From an uncultured Flavobacteriaceae bacterium (GTDB taxonomy: Bacteria > Bacteroidota > Bacteroidia > Flavobacteriales > Flavobacteriaceae), in contig CANLWN010000002.1 of assembly GCA_947494825.1 (NCBI GenBank), forward strand, positions 708,008 through 772,007: a DNA stretch of 64,000 nt, in the 5' to 3' direction. The position numbers and the translations under genes are program-made. Of the stretch, positions 8,985-17,315 are shown piece by piece (the stretch's first letter is position 1; every line of letters begins with the position of its first letter). Under the pieces are notes generated by a model. The model did no database searches and was not told the DNA's origin. It saw nothing but the letters and a program-made list of their open reading frames with translations.

Positions 8985-10272
8985 GGCATTGGTCTATTAC
9001 AGATTCGTACAGTTCCTTCCAATCTACCTGATGCTCGCCTCCCAGCAGTTCATTGGAAAAAACGGTAATAAAATGTCCGTCTACCCGCCTCACCCTATGG
9101 TATAGGAGCTTGATCTTACCCAGGATCTCTTCCTTTTCGGACAGGTTCACAAAAGCGTAGTCATGAACGGCAAAGGGGTGTATTTTAATGGGTTGTTGCA
9201 CCTCCAGATTAATATCATAAAAATAAAAAGGTCTACAGGTACCTGCCCTAAATCCCGGTTCATGTGTGTATCCCATGGTAAAATCATCGGTGAATTCTGC
9301 CTCTACCAATTTCCTATAGGTTTCCGGGACATCTACCCTATTATAGCGCAGGCGGGAAAACCTGACCGGCCTATTGATTACGTTCGCCAGCCTTTTTTTC
9401 TCCTGTTTTAAAAGTTTTATGTCGCGGAACGAGCTATAGGAGGCCGCGAGCGAAACAATACTGTAGTCCGCAATTGATTTAATAAGGTATCTGAACTTGT
9501 TATTATTGGTTGATATATTCTTGTCATAGGTAGAATATTCCGCAAACTGAAAAAAGAACATGCTCGGCATGTTAAACTTTTTATGGAGATCGATCAAGGA
9601 AGTATAGTTGTCATACGGATCTTTTCTCACCCTCAGCCAGACCAGGACCCGACTGACCAAGCGCCTTAGTCTTAGGGTACCCAGATCAAGCAAAAATCCT
9701 GCCGCACTCCTCACCAGCCCCCGGTAGGCAAAACAATGGGACGAGGTAACATCGATAAGGGAAGTATATTTGTATTGCCTTTTGGCATGGGTCATGTCCG
9801 GGAAGCGCTCCTTCAGTTTTTCGAGCAGTTTGTACGCCCAAATGTCTACCACGGGCAGGTCCAAAAACCCTTTTTGAAAGGCAACGCTCGCATTGGGCGG
9901 AAACCTACCATGCATATCCTTCACATGGGGCAGGTATTCCTCATACCTGCTCAAAAGATAGAAACTGGCCGAAAAAATATCAAAGGGAATGTTGCTACGT
10001 TCACCGGCGCTGAAGAAGCACGGGACATCCTCCCACTGACCTATGTTTATGGGAAAATCGTTTATTCCCTGTTCAAACAAGAGGTCGTTGCTCTTTATAA
10101 AAAATTCGTTCTGAAGCGGCTGTTTGGTGTAGGTGATTTTAGGGCCGCTGTGTTTAATGAAATCCTCTACCTTCGTTGCATAAACCACCTCTATTCCCAA
10201 AATCCTGGTAAACAGGTGCTTCATGATATAACTAAAACGCGGGGTAATTTTATGGGTATAGATCAATAACAT
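8977..10272 (-). CDS. Polysaccharide deacetylase-like protein (DUF7033 type)
   Basis: A 431-residue protein that resembles a Bacteroidota family with an N-terminal DUF7033 domain followed by a divergent NodB/polysaccharide-deacetylase barrel. Visible landmarks are ASFYLLSRYEEYLPHVKD (about residue 105-122), YTSLIDVTSSHCFAYRG, MPSMFFFQFAEYSTYDKN and the C-terminal region TMGYTHEPGFRAGTCRPFYFYD. The last is typical of these proteins, with GFRAGTCRPF perhaps lining the substrate site. The classical NodB metal triad is not obvious, so activity is uncertain. Likely acts on cell-surface glycans. Sits 33 bases after radC and overlaps yjjG. Confidence 0.65.
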   Translation of the reverse strand: MLLIYTHKITPRFSYIMKHLFTRILGIEVVYATKVEDFIKHSGPKITYTKQPLQNEFFIKSNDLLFEQGINDFPINIGQWEDVPCFFSAGERSNIPFDIFSASFYLLSRYEEYLPHVKDMHGRFPPNASVAFQKGFLDLPVVDIWAYKLLEKLKERFPDMTHAKRQYKYTSLIDVTSSHCFAYRGLVRSAAGFLLDLGTLRLRRLVSRVLVWLRVRKDPYDNYTSLIDLHKKFNMPSMFFFQFAEYSTYDKNISTNNNKFRYLIKSIADYSIVSLAASYSSFRDIKLLKQEKKRLANVINRPVRFSRLRYNRVDVPETYRKLVEAEFTDDFTMGYTHEPGFRAGTCRPFYFYDINLEVQQPIKIHPFAVHDYAFVNLSEKEEILGKIKLLYHRVRRVDGHFITVFSNELLGGEHQVDWKELYESVIDQCHV

Positions 10273-10305
10273 AGTGTTCTACAGCTCAAATCCTTTAAAC
10301 GATTA

Positions 10306-11004
10306 TTACAACTCCCCTTCATCCGCAAAACTGAAATACGATTGCTGGGTTATGATAAGGTGGTCCAGGACTTTGATGTCCAGCGCTTCCGAAGCAGTTT
10401 TCAACTTCTTGGTAATCTTTTTGTCTGCCAGACTTGGGACGATAGTTCCCGACGGATGGTTATGGGCCAAAATCAGGGCCACCGCGCCAAGCTCCAGGGC
10501 TTGTTTTAGGACCAAGCGCACATCTACCAAGGTTCCGGTAATACCTCCCTTGCTCAACTGGGCCATATGCATAACCCTATGGGAATTGTTGAGATATACT
10601 ATCCAGAATTCCTCATGGGGCAACTCGCCTATTATGGGTTGTAACAGTTCAAAGACCGTTTTACTGCTCGAGATTTTGGCGCTCTTTTCAACGGCCGAAC
10701 CCCTTCTCCTTCTACCTATTTCCAATGCGGCCACAATGCTTATGGCCTTTGCCTCGCCTACACCCTTAAATTGCTTCAATTGTGGAATGGAGAGTTTGCC
10801 CAACTCGTTTAAATTGTTGTTCACTGACGCCAAAATCTTTTTGGAAAGGGCCACCGCACTCTCATTTTTGGTTCCAGACCCGATAAGAATCGCAATAAGT
10901 TCGGCATCGGATAAAACTGTTTTTCCCTTCCGTGCCAACTTCTCCCTGGGCCTGTCATCATCTGACCAGTATTTGATGGAAAACGGACTTGGTTTTTCTT
11001 GCAT
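10306..11004 (-). CDS. radC: RadC/JAB-domain protein
   Basis: A 232-residue RadC-family protein. An N-terminal helix-hairpin-helix-like region (LKQFKGVGEAKAISIVAALE, about 70-90) precedes a JAB1/MPN-type metalloprotease-like domain with the signature HNHPSGTIVPSLAD (His-x-His plus Asp). Long annotated as a DNA repair protein; the biochemical role is not settled. It heads a minus-strand operon with a deacetylase-like gene and yjjG. Its start codon directly follows a -7-like box. Long open frames on the opposite strand here are shadows. Confidence 0.9.
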   Translation of the reverse strand: MQEKPSPFSIKYWSDDDRPREKLARKGKTVLSDAELIAILIGSGTKNESAVALSKKILASVNNNLNELGKLSIPQLKQFKGVGEAKAISIVAALEIGRRRRGSAVEKSAKISSSKTVFELLQPIIGELPHEEFWIVYLNNSHRVMHMAQLSKGGITGTLVDVRLVLKQALELGAVALILAHNHPSGTIVPSLADKKITKKLKTASEALDIKVLDHLIITQQSYFSFADEGEL

Positions 11005-11008
11005 GCAC

Positions 11009-11016
11009 TAAAGATA
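11009..11016 (-). promoter_or_regulatory. -7-like element of radC, four bases before the start
   Basis: On the minus strand TATCTTTA is followed by GTGC and then the ATG at 11004. The spacing is identical to that at rlmB, rarA, mlaE and murF. Confidence 0.4.
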
Positions 11017-11052
11017 ATGAACTAAAATTTTTATTGTTAATTTCATCCGGAA

Positions 11053-11085
11053 TTTGACATTAATTCCATAAAATCTGTAGGTTTG
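11053..11085 (+). promoter_or_regulatory. Promoter of the DUF1569 gene
   Basis: TTTG at 11053-11056 and TAGGTTTG at 11078-11085 are separated by 21 bases, close to the Bacteroidota housekeeping consensus TTTG-N19-TANNTTTG. The start codon lies 23 bases downstream. Confidence 0.65.
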
Positions 11086-11108
11086 GGATTAAATAAACAG
11101 ACAAGCGC

Positions 11109-11552
11109 ATGAAATCATTTTTCGAGGAAACTACCTATAATGAGGTATTGCAGCGTGTCCGTTCCCTACACCAGGGTTCCGAAAGAAAATGGGGTAAAAT
11201 GACTGTGGGGCAAATGGTCTGGCATTGCCAGTATCCGCTGGAGATAGCCATTGAAAACAAAAAGGGTGGCAAAAAGGGCAATCCTCTTATCCGATGGTTT
11301 TTTAAAAAGTCGCTCTACAACGATACGCTTTGGCGAAAAAACCTGCCTACTACGCCCAAAGCCAAAGCCATTGAAGAAAAGGATTTTATCGCGGAACGCA
11401 AAAAACTGGAACAGTTGCTCCATGATCTGTACGCCCTAAGGGAAAGAACGGAATGGAATCCCCATCCGCTTTTTGGCAGCTTCACCCATGAGCAATGGGG
11501 ACAACTGGAATATAAGCACCTGGACCACCACTTAAGGCAGTTTGGGGTTTAA
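11109..11552 (+). CDS. DUF1569 / DinB-like protein
   Basis: A 147-residue protein of the DUF1569 family, which shares the four-helix DinB-like fold of metal-dependent thiol transferases. Features: KMTVGQMVWHCQYPLEIAI (His of a putative metal site, about residue 43), FFKKSLYNDTLWRKNLPT, and the C-terminal HPLFGSFTHEQWGQLEYKH with LDHHLRQFG, giving several His residues that could complete the site. Biological role unknown. First of two genes with paiB-like 26 bases downstream. Confidence 0.8.
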   Translation: MKSFFEETTYNEVLQRVRSLHQGSERKWGKMTVGQMVWHCQYPLEIAIENKKGGKKGNPLIRWFFKKSLYNDTLWRKNLPTTPKAKAIEEKDFIAERKKLEQLLHDLYALRERTEWNPHPLFGSFTHEQWGQLEYKHLDHHLRQFGV

Positions 11553-11578
11553 GAACCTGTTTCAATTCAATAAGGCAT

Positions 11579-12211
11579 ATGAAGTACCCACCTCAACATC
11601 ATCAGGAAAAGAACTTTTCAAACGTTATTGAAGTGGTTAAAAACTATCCCTTTGGAACCTTGATAACCATAAAGGACAATGCCCCGTTGATCACCCATAT
11701 CCCGATTGTATATGAGGCGGATGGTAGTAAGTACGGCAAATTGGTGGCCCATATGGACAAGTACAACCCCCAAGTGGGTACCTTAGTGGATGATGCGCTG
11801 GTCACCGCAGTATTTTATGGACCAGACTGCTATATTTCCCCATCGGTGTACAGCACGCGTCAATTACCCACATGGAACTATATTTTTTGTCATCTCCAAG
11901 GCCGGATCAAGCTCTTACGGGACAAAGAGGCCGTAAAGCGTACCATGGTCCGCATGACGGCTTTTTTGGAGGGGGACAACCCAAAATACGTATTGGCCGA
12001 GGACGACTCACGAATGGAGGGCCTAATCAATTACATTATAGGTTTCGAGATTAAAATAACCCAGTGGGAGGGGAAGTTCAAATTTTCACAGGACAAACTA
12101 AAAAAGGATCGGGAGCAGGCCAAGTTGGCGTTGATTCGCAGCCAACAAAAGGATGTAAAGGCTTTTGTAGACCGCATTTTTGAAAATCACCGGAACGCTC
12201 AGGATTCATAA
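11579..12211 (+). CDS. PaiB-family FMN-binding protein
   Basis: A 210-residue protein of the PaiB family (FMN-binding, split-barrel flavoprotein). Landmarks are the N-terminal MKYPPQHHQEKN, NYPFGTLIT, PLITHIPIVYE, LVAHMDKYNPQ, YISPSVYSTRQLPTWNY (family signature near residues 80-100) and the C-terminal IIGFEIKITQWEGKFKFSQ. In Bacillus subtilis PaiB is linked to repression of sporulation and degradative enzymes; in Bacteroidota the role is unknown, and it may be an oxidoreductase. The 3' end overlaps a small convergent frame by 13 bases. Confidence 0.85.
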   Translation: MKYPPQHHQEKNFSNVIEVVKNYPFGTLITIKDNAPLITHIPIVYEADGSKYGKLVAHMDKYNPQVGTLVDDALVTAVFYGPDCYISPSVYSTRQLPTWNYIFCHLQGRIKLLRDKEAVKRTMVRMTAFLEGDNPKYVLAEDDSRMEGLINYIIGFEIKITQWEGKFKFSQDKLKKDREQAKLALIRSQQKDVKAFVDRIFENHRNAQDS

Positions 12212-12411
12212 GGCACCGAAGCATCCAATCCGTCATCTTCCGGTTCAATTTCCTGTTGTTCCAGATGTTCACGGGTATCATTGATCATACGGGTTTCTTC
12301 CAATATGGCGTTGGACATCCCCAACATAAATGCTATGAGTACCAAGGAGGCCTTTCGTCTGCAAGACCTTAAAATGGATCTCAAAAAAATTACGGTACCT
12401 GGCCCTTTCAT
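12199..12411 (-). CDS. Possible small membrane protein (70 residues)
   Basis: A 70-residue frame with a basic N terminus (RSILRSCRRK), one hydrophobic stretch (ASLVLIAFMLGMSNAIL, about 22-38) and an acidic tail rich in Glu, Gln and Asp. That charge pattern is typical of a small inner-membrane protein rather than noise. It lies 50 bases after the Mpl-type ligase on the same strand and overlaps the end of paiB by 13 bases. No family is recognised, and it could still be chance. Confidence 0.45.
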   Translation of the reverse strand: MKGPGTVIFLRSILRSCRRKASLVLIAFMLGMSNAILEETRMINDTREHLEQQEIEPEDDGLDASVPYES

Positions 12412-12461
12412 AAACTATCTGTTGCAAACCGCGTTCCATTCCAAAAAGTCCTGACAAATGT

Positions 12462-13838
12462 TCAGTGAAACCCTATGGACTGCCCTTCAATGACCTTCTT
12501 GAGTTCATCAAAACCCAACCCGCCATAATTTCCAGAACTCATCAGCAACAGTACGGAATTGTTGAAATCCTGTTCAAAGAGAAAGTCCCTGAACCCTGTG
12601 GCATCGGTAAAGGTCACTAGGTCATCGCGCTGAAAGGCCTCGGCAATCTGCGGGGCACTTACCTCTGTCAATTGCTTAATTTTTACCGCTTCAGGAGAAT
12701 AGAAGACCACAGCGGTGTCTGCGCTGCGAAGTGTACCTTGGTATTCCTTTAAAAATTCCGCATTTAGACTGCTATAGGTATGTAATTCAAGGCAGGCGAT
12801 CAATTTTCTATCCGGATACTGCTCCTTCACCGCATCCGTGGTTGCTGCTACCTTGCTGGGCGAATGGGCAAAATCTTTATAGGCTACGCAAAAATCGGTC
12901 TCGGTAATTTTCTCCAAACGTTTGGAAGCCCCCTTAAAGGTGGCAATGGCTTCAAAAAAGGCATCTTCGTCCACACCCATATGTTGACAGATCCATTTTG
13001 CTCCTGCCAAGTTGTTAAGATTGTGTTTTCCAAAAACTGCAATGGGCATGGGCCCCTCAGGGGTCTCGAGCAGTGTTTCCCCGGCAACCACGGAATAGTC
13101 AGCGGTGCCATAGGGTATTTTTCGAATGGCATTTTCGGACGCGTCCACAATGTCTTTTACCGCCTCGTCCTCCGCATTATAGGTAATACTGCCCCCTTTA
13201 ACGATGCTGTCCACAAAAATTCTGAATTGCGCTTTATAATTTTCATAGGTGGGAAACACATTGATGTGATCCCAAGCAATTCCGCTCAGAAGCGCTATAT
13301 TGGGCCTATATAGATGAAATTTGGGCCGGCGATCTATCGGTGATGACAAATATTCATCGCCTTCCAAAACGATAAAGTCATTGTCCTCGGTTAAATGCAC
13401 CATACGGTCAAACCCTTCCAATTGAGCGCCCACCATAAAATCTACCTGGCGCCCATGATAATTTAGCACGTGTAGTATCATGGAAGTTATGGTCGTCTTT
13501 CCATGGCTTCCGCCTATGACCACCCGGGTCTTATTCCGTGACTGTTCGTACAGAAATTCGGGATAGGAATAGATCTTAAGTTGCAGTTCCTGGGCCTTTA
13601 ACAATTCTGGATTGTCCGGTTTAGCGTGCATGCCCAGAATAACCGCATCCAAGTTGGAATGGATTTTCTCAGGGAACCATCCAAAGGGTTCCGGCAGGAT
13701 TCCTTTTGCCCCTAACCTACTTTTTGATGGTTCAAAAATCACATCGTCGCTTCCTGTTACGGCGTACCCCTTATGAAGTAGTGCTAACGCCAAATTGTGC
13801 ATGGCACTGCCCCCTATGGCGATAAAATGGATGTTCAT
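12462..13838 (-). CDS. mpl: Mpl-type UDP-N-acetylmuramate:peptide ligase
   Basis: A 458-residue Mur-ligase-family enzyme. The start at 13838 gives MNIHFIAIGGSAMHNLALAL, the family's nucleotide-binding N terminus; an upstream in-frame ATG would add 17 poor residues. The ATP loop is GGSHGKTTITSM (about 108-119). The central domain has VLEGDEYLSSPIDRRPKF and GIAWDHINVFP. The C-terminal domain has KDFAHSPSKVAATTDAVKE. The absence of the MurC-type length and the N-terminal IGGSAM sequence favour Mpl, which joins recycled L-Ala-D-Glu-Dap tripeptide to UDP-MurNAc. MurC is a less likely alternative. Confidence 0.85.
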   Translation of the reverse strand: MNIHFIAIGGSAMHNLALALLHKGYAVTGSDDVIFEPSKSRLGAKGILPEPFGWFPEKIHSNLDAVILGMHAKPDNPELLKAQELQLKIYSYPEFLYEQSRNKTRVVIGGSHGKTTITSMILHVLNYHGRQVDFMVGAQLEGFDRMVHLTEDNDFIVLEGDEYLSSPIDRRPKFHLYRPNIALLSGIAWDHINVFPTYENYKAQFRIFVDSIVKGGSITYNAEDEAVKDIVDASENAIRKIPYGTADYSVVAGETLLETPEGPMPIAVFGKHNLNNLAGAKWICQHMGVDEDAFFEAIATFKGASKRLEKITETDFCVAYKDFAHSPSKVAATTDAVKEQYPDRKLIACLELHTYSSLNAEFLKEYQGTLRSADTAVVFYSPEAVKIKQLTEVSAPQIAEAFQRDDLVTFTDATGFRDFLFEQDFNNSVLLLMSSGNYGGLGFDELKKVIEGQSIGFH

Positions 13839-13946
13839 ATCAATGCTGAGATTATGCGGTAAAGATAGCGATTGAAACTGCGTTGGCAAACTGATGCCGA
13901 ACGGAACATAATTTATATCTTAGTATGCACCATTAAAAAGGAAAAT

Positions 13947-14255
13947 ATGAATATATCGGATATCGTTTCAGAGGAAATCATGCCGGGCTATCATGGTAAA
14001 TTGATTCATGCCCAAACCATGAGCCTGGTCTATTGGGAGGTAGAGCAGGGTGCCGAAGTACCAGAGCACCATCATATCAACGAACAGCTAATGCAGGTTC
14101 TTGAAGGTACCTTTGAGCTCACGGTGGGAGGCAGCACCAAGGTCTACCTGCCCGGGGATTTTGTGGTTATCCCACCAAACGTTCCCCATAGCGGGAAAGC
14201 GGTGACAAGCTGTAGGTTAATGGATATTTTTAGCCCTGTACGGGAATATAAATAG
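13947..14255 (+). CDS. Small cupin-domain protein
   Basis: A 102-residue single-domain cupin. The start at 13947 follows GGAAAAT and gives MNISDIVSEEIMPGYHGK; a frame extending upstream is not needed. Cupin motif 1 is PEHHHINEQLMQVLEG (metal-binding His residues and Glu), motif 2 is PGDFVVIPPNVPHSG (second His). The metal site seems complete, but the substrate cannot be predicted. Eight bases before the following SDR gene, so probably co-transcribed. Confidence 0.8.
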   Translation: MNISDIVSEEIMPGYHGKLIHAQTMSLVYWEVEQGAEVPEHHHINEQLMQVLEGTFELTVGGSTKVYLPGDFVVIPPNVPHSGKAVTSCRLMDIFSPVREYK

Positions 14256-14263
14256 ACGTTTGT

Positions 14264-15049
14264 ATGCAGATTTCACTGAAAGGAAAAAAAGCCCTTGTGG
14301 GCGGTAGCAGCAAGGGTATTGGAAAGGCCATAGCACAGCAACTGGCGGCAAGTGGCGCCAGTGTTACCTTGATGGCGAGAAGTGCCGATACTTTACAGGA
14401 TATCATTACAGAACTTCCCAAAGACCAGGGCCAAAGGCACCAGTATTTGGAGGTTGATTTTTATGATTTTGAAGCCTACAAAAAGATAATTTCCAGTTAT
14501 TTTGAGACCCATACAGTAGACATATTGATCAACAACACCCAAGGCCCAAAAGCGGGCAGTGCGCTCGAAAAAAAGGTATCGGATTACCAAGAAGCTTTTG
14601 ACCTGCTTTTTAAAACGGTGGTCTACACCACCGAACAGGCCTTACAAGGCATGTTGGCGCAGCGCTATGGCAGGATTATCAACGTAGCCTCGGTTTCCGT
14701 TAAAGAACCCCTTTCCTATCTGGCCCTTTCCAATAGCATTAGGGCAGCTGTGGTTACCTGGGCCAAAACCCTGGCTGGCGATGTAGGGAGTCATCAGATT
14801 ACGGTGAACAACATCTTAACAGGATATTTTGATACAGAGCGTATTGCGCAGCTTAATGCCGCAAAGGCCCAACAGTTGGGTGTTCCAATTTCCGAGGTCA
14901 GGGCGGATATGGAGTCCAGGGTGCCCTTAAAACGGATCGGAGATCCTGTGGAGTACGGATATCTGGCGACGTTTTTGGCATCGGAAGCGGCTTCCTATAT
15001 TACTGGCGCCAGTATTCCGATAGATGGAGGTCTGTTGAAATCACTTTAA
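14264..15049 (+). CDS. SDR-family protein with an altered active site
   Basis: A 261-residue short-chain dehydrogenase/reductase. The NAD(P) site is LVGGSSKGIGKAIA (GxxxGIG, residues 8-21), with NNTQG (about 89-93) in place of the usual NNAG. At the catalytic position the usual Tyr-x-x-x-Lys is replaced: the sequence reads PLSYLALSNSIRAAVVTWAK, so Leu-Ser-Asn-Ser-Ile-Arg occupies the place of Tyr-Ser-Ala-Ser-Lys. The C terminus (LASEAASYITGASIPIDGGL) is canonical. Annotated relatives are called 3-oxoacyl-ACP reductase, but the changed motif argues for different chemistry. Convergent with the TPR gene, overlapping by four bases. Confidence 0.8.
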   Translation: MQISLKGKKALVGGSSKGIGKAIAQQLAASGASVTLMARSADTLQDIITELPKDQGQRHQYLEVDFYDFEAYKKIISSYFETHTVDILINNTQGPKAGSALEKKVSDYQEAFDLLFKTVVYTTEQALQGMLAQRYGRIINVASVSVKEPLSYLALSNSIRAAVVTWAKTLAGDVGSHQITVNNILTGYFDTERIAQLNAAKAQQLGVPISEVRADMESRVPLKRIGDPVEYGYLATFLASEAASYITGASIPIDGGLLKSL

Positions 15050-15927
15050 AGCAAAGCCCGTATAACTTCCCGCTCTTCCAGAGCAGGTTTAAAGGTGGGA
15101 CGATCGGCAAGTGCCTTTTCTACCCAAGAACTGGCCTGTTCCATAGCCCCTTGATGGCGATACAATTTGGCCATGCGATAGTAGGCCCAATACAAGGGCA
15201 CTCCGTCCTTAACGGTAAAATTATTGATATAGGCCCCCATGTGTTGAATTCCCTTTTCCAATTGAATCCCATAATCACTGCAGACCTTTCCAATCTGATA
15301 GTTCAGCTGATTTCGGGGAACACTACCTAAATTGGATAAATAGGACAGCGCTCTTTTATAGTGTTGTTCCGCTTTTAAGGGTTCATCGTCATATTCGCAT
15401 ACGTACCCAAGGGCCAAATATCCCTCAAAAGGAGAAATGGCCTTTAACTCCCTGGCATATTTGTACGCTTTTGAAGTGCTTCCTCCTACGATTCCGGGTA
15501 TGGAAACATAAAGATCCACGAGGGCCCACCGGGCTTCAATGTGATTAGGGTTTAGCTCTACAGCCTTTGTGAAGCCTTCCTTTATTCTTCCCAAGAGCAT
15601 TAATGCCCGTAATTTGCTGCTGTTTTGGGCCTTTCGTGCCAATACCCCGCCATATCTAAACTGATATTCCGGGTTTTGGGGGTAGGTATCGGTCAATTCT
15701 TCGTAAATCCCTATGGCTTTGTCCCATTTGCCCTGCAGGCCGTAGACCTCTCCCAATTTATCCATCAAGCCGGGGGCAAAGCGAATATTTGCAGCTCTAA
15801 GGAGTGCCATTTCCGCTTCCTCATACTTTTTAAGCTCCAGATAATGGTCCACTTTGATCAGGACCTCCTGCTGGCCCAAGGAAAAAAAGGGTATACAGAA
15901 CACGAACAGCGCCTTCCAAAATTTCAT
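15046..15927 (-). CDS. Secreted TPR protein
   Basis: A 293-residue protein with a signal peptide (about 18 residues, ending FSLGQ) and about five to six tetratricopeptide-like repeats, for example KKYEEAEMALLRAANIRFAP, GKWDKAIGIYEELTDTYPQN and EPLKAEQHYKRALSYLSNLG. Probably periplasmic and protein-binding. No partner can be named. A single gene, convergent with the SDR. Confidence 0.75.
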   Translation of the reverse strand: MKFWKALFVFCIPFFSLGQQEVLIKVDHYLELKKYEEAEMALLRAANIRFAPGLMDKLGEVYGLQGKWDKAIGIYEELTDTYPQNPEYQFRYGGVLARKAQNSSKLRALMLLGRIKEGFTKAVELNPNHIEARWALVDLYVSIPGIVGGSTSKAYKYARELKAISPFEGYLALGYVCEYDDEPLKAEQHYKRALSYLSNLGSVPRNQLNYQIGKVCSDYGIQLEKGIQHMGAYINNFTVKDGVPLYWAYYRMAKLYRHQGAMEQASSWVEKALADRPTFKPALEEREVIRALL

Positions 15928-16137
15928 AGCACATTAAAGATTTGGTCCTTAGTCGAAACGAAATTCTTAACCTTAATCGTATATTTTTTTGTGGTTTTCT
16001 TTATCGGTCAAGGCCCGCATTCTGTGGTAAGCGGAGCTACCCGAAGGCAGAAATCGGCCAACAAATTTGAAAAATTCGTATTTATTCGTCATTTTTTTTT
16101 ATAAATTGTTAGCTATCTAACGTAAAAACAACAAACT

Positions 16138-16515
16138 ATGAATTCAAAAGTCTTATTGATCCTTAGAATTATCTTGGGTCTTTTCCTCCTTCTTTTTGGA
16201 TCGAACAAGTTTCTCGACTTTATGCCTCCTTTTGAGCTACCGGAGGCCGCAATGGCCTATTTTGGGGCTCTGGCCTCGGCCAAGGTAATCCCCTATTTAG
16301 TGGGTATTGTGGAAATTGCAGCAGGTCTCTCATTATTGCTGAACAAATACGCCTCCTTGATGATGTTGATTTTGATGAGCGTATCGATCAATGCGGTACT
16401 TTTCCATGCCACCTTGGATCCCGGCAACATTGTTCCGGCCCTGGTGCTCTTATTGCTGAATATTGCAATGTTGTACGGTTATAAAAACAACTATAAGGAT
16501 ATCCTAAAGGGGTAA
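16138..16515 (+). CDS. DoxX-family membrane protein
   Basis: A 125-residue protein with four hydrophobic segments (about 4-22, 45-66, 71-90, 95-114), the DoxX/SURF4-like pattern. It starts MNSKVLLILRIILGLFLLLF and has the family phrase FGSNKFLDF and GIVEIAAGLSLLL. Role unsettled in most bacteria, linked in some to redox homeostasis. A strong terminator lies 18 bases after its stop. Confidence 0.85.
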   Translation: MNSKVLLILRIILGLFLLLFGSNKFLDFMPPFELPEAAMAYFGALASAKVIPYLVGIVEIAAGLSLLLNKYASLMMLILMSVSINAVLFHATLDPGNIVPALVLLLLNIAMLYGYKNNYKDILKG

Positions 16516-16533
16516 TATAGAAGAAACATATGC

Positions 16534-16568
16534 AAAGCGGCACCGCCAAAAACAGTGCCGCTTTTTTT
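16534..16568 (+). terminator. Rho-independent terminator after the DoxX gene
   Basis: AAAGCGGCAC pairs with GTGCCGCTTT around an 11-base loop and runs into a T-tract. The A-run on the left means it may also serve the convergent LytTR gene. Confidence 0.8.
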
Positions 16569-16583
16569 ATTCCAAGATTTGAA

Positions 16584-17315
16584 TCACAAGCTCATTTTAT
16601 CCTTGAAAATATAGGATTGCCGCCTAGAGACCTCCAATTCTTCCCCATTGATCATGGTCAATTTTAATTTTCCATTGAACCAGGGTACTACACTTTTGAT
16701 AAAGTTGATGTTGATAATCTGTTGTCTATTGGCCCTGAAAAAATTTTGAGCTGGCAGTTTTTCAGCTACCTGGTTCAGGGACTTGTACAGCATGGGTTTT
16801 TGGTTTTCAAAGTAGACTCGGGTATAGTTCCCCACGATTTCGAAATGGGAAATCTCCCCAATCTTTACCAACCAGCACTTTTCGCCATCCTTAATGAAAA
16901 TTTGGCTCTTCTCTGTAAGTCGTTCCACGCTTGTTTCCCCCTCTCCAAGTCCATCTTGCCACTTTGATCTAACCTTGTCCATAGCCAAGGCGAACCGCTT
17001 GGCATTGATAGGCTTTAATAAGTAGTCCAGGGCATTGTACTCGAAGGATTTAATGGCATATTCATCAAAGGCGGTGGTAAAGATGGTAATAGGCACCTCA
17101 TCTAGCATTTCCAACAGTTCAAATCCATCTTTTTCGGGCATGTTGATATCCAAAAACAGCAGGTCGGGGCGTTTCTCTTGGATGAGTTCATACCCCTTGT
17201 CCACATTTTCGGCCTCGCCCAACAATTCAATTTCCCCATGGCCTTTAATGAGCTCCTTCAACTCGTTGCGTGCCAAACGTGAATCTTCTACAATTACTGC
17301 CTTAATGGTGCTCAT
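16584..17315 (-). CDS. LytTR-family response regulator
   Basis: A 243-residue two-component regulator. The receiver domain (residues 3-115) has the acidic pair ED at 10-11, phospho-acceptor Asp56 in LLFLDINMP and the Lys of LLKPI. The C-terminal LytTR DNA-binding domain (about 135-240) carries the phrases IGEISHFEIVGNYTRVYF, KSLNQVAEKLP, FFRANRQQIININFI and VSRRQSYIFK. It overlaps the histidine kinase gene by four bases and is surely its partner. Target genes unknown. Confidence 0.9.
   Translation of the reverse strand: MSTIKAVIVEDSRLARNELKELIKGHGEIELLGEAENVDKGYELIQEKRPDLLFLDINMPEKDGFELLEMLDEVPITIFTTAFDEYAIKSFEYNALDYLLKPINAKRFALAMDKVRSKWQDGLGEGETSVERLTEKSQIFIKDGEKCWLVKIGEISHFEIVGNYTRVYFENQKPMLYKSLNQVAEKLPAQNFFRANRQQIININFIKSVVPWFNGKLKLTMINGEELEVSRRQSYIFKDKMSL

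Noticed and set aside
10274..11011. A 245-codon plus-strand open frame
   Set aside because: It lies antisense to radC, whose catalytic motifs are clear. Its own protein has no family pattern.
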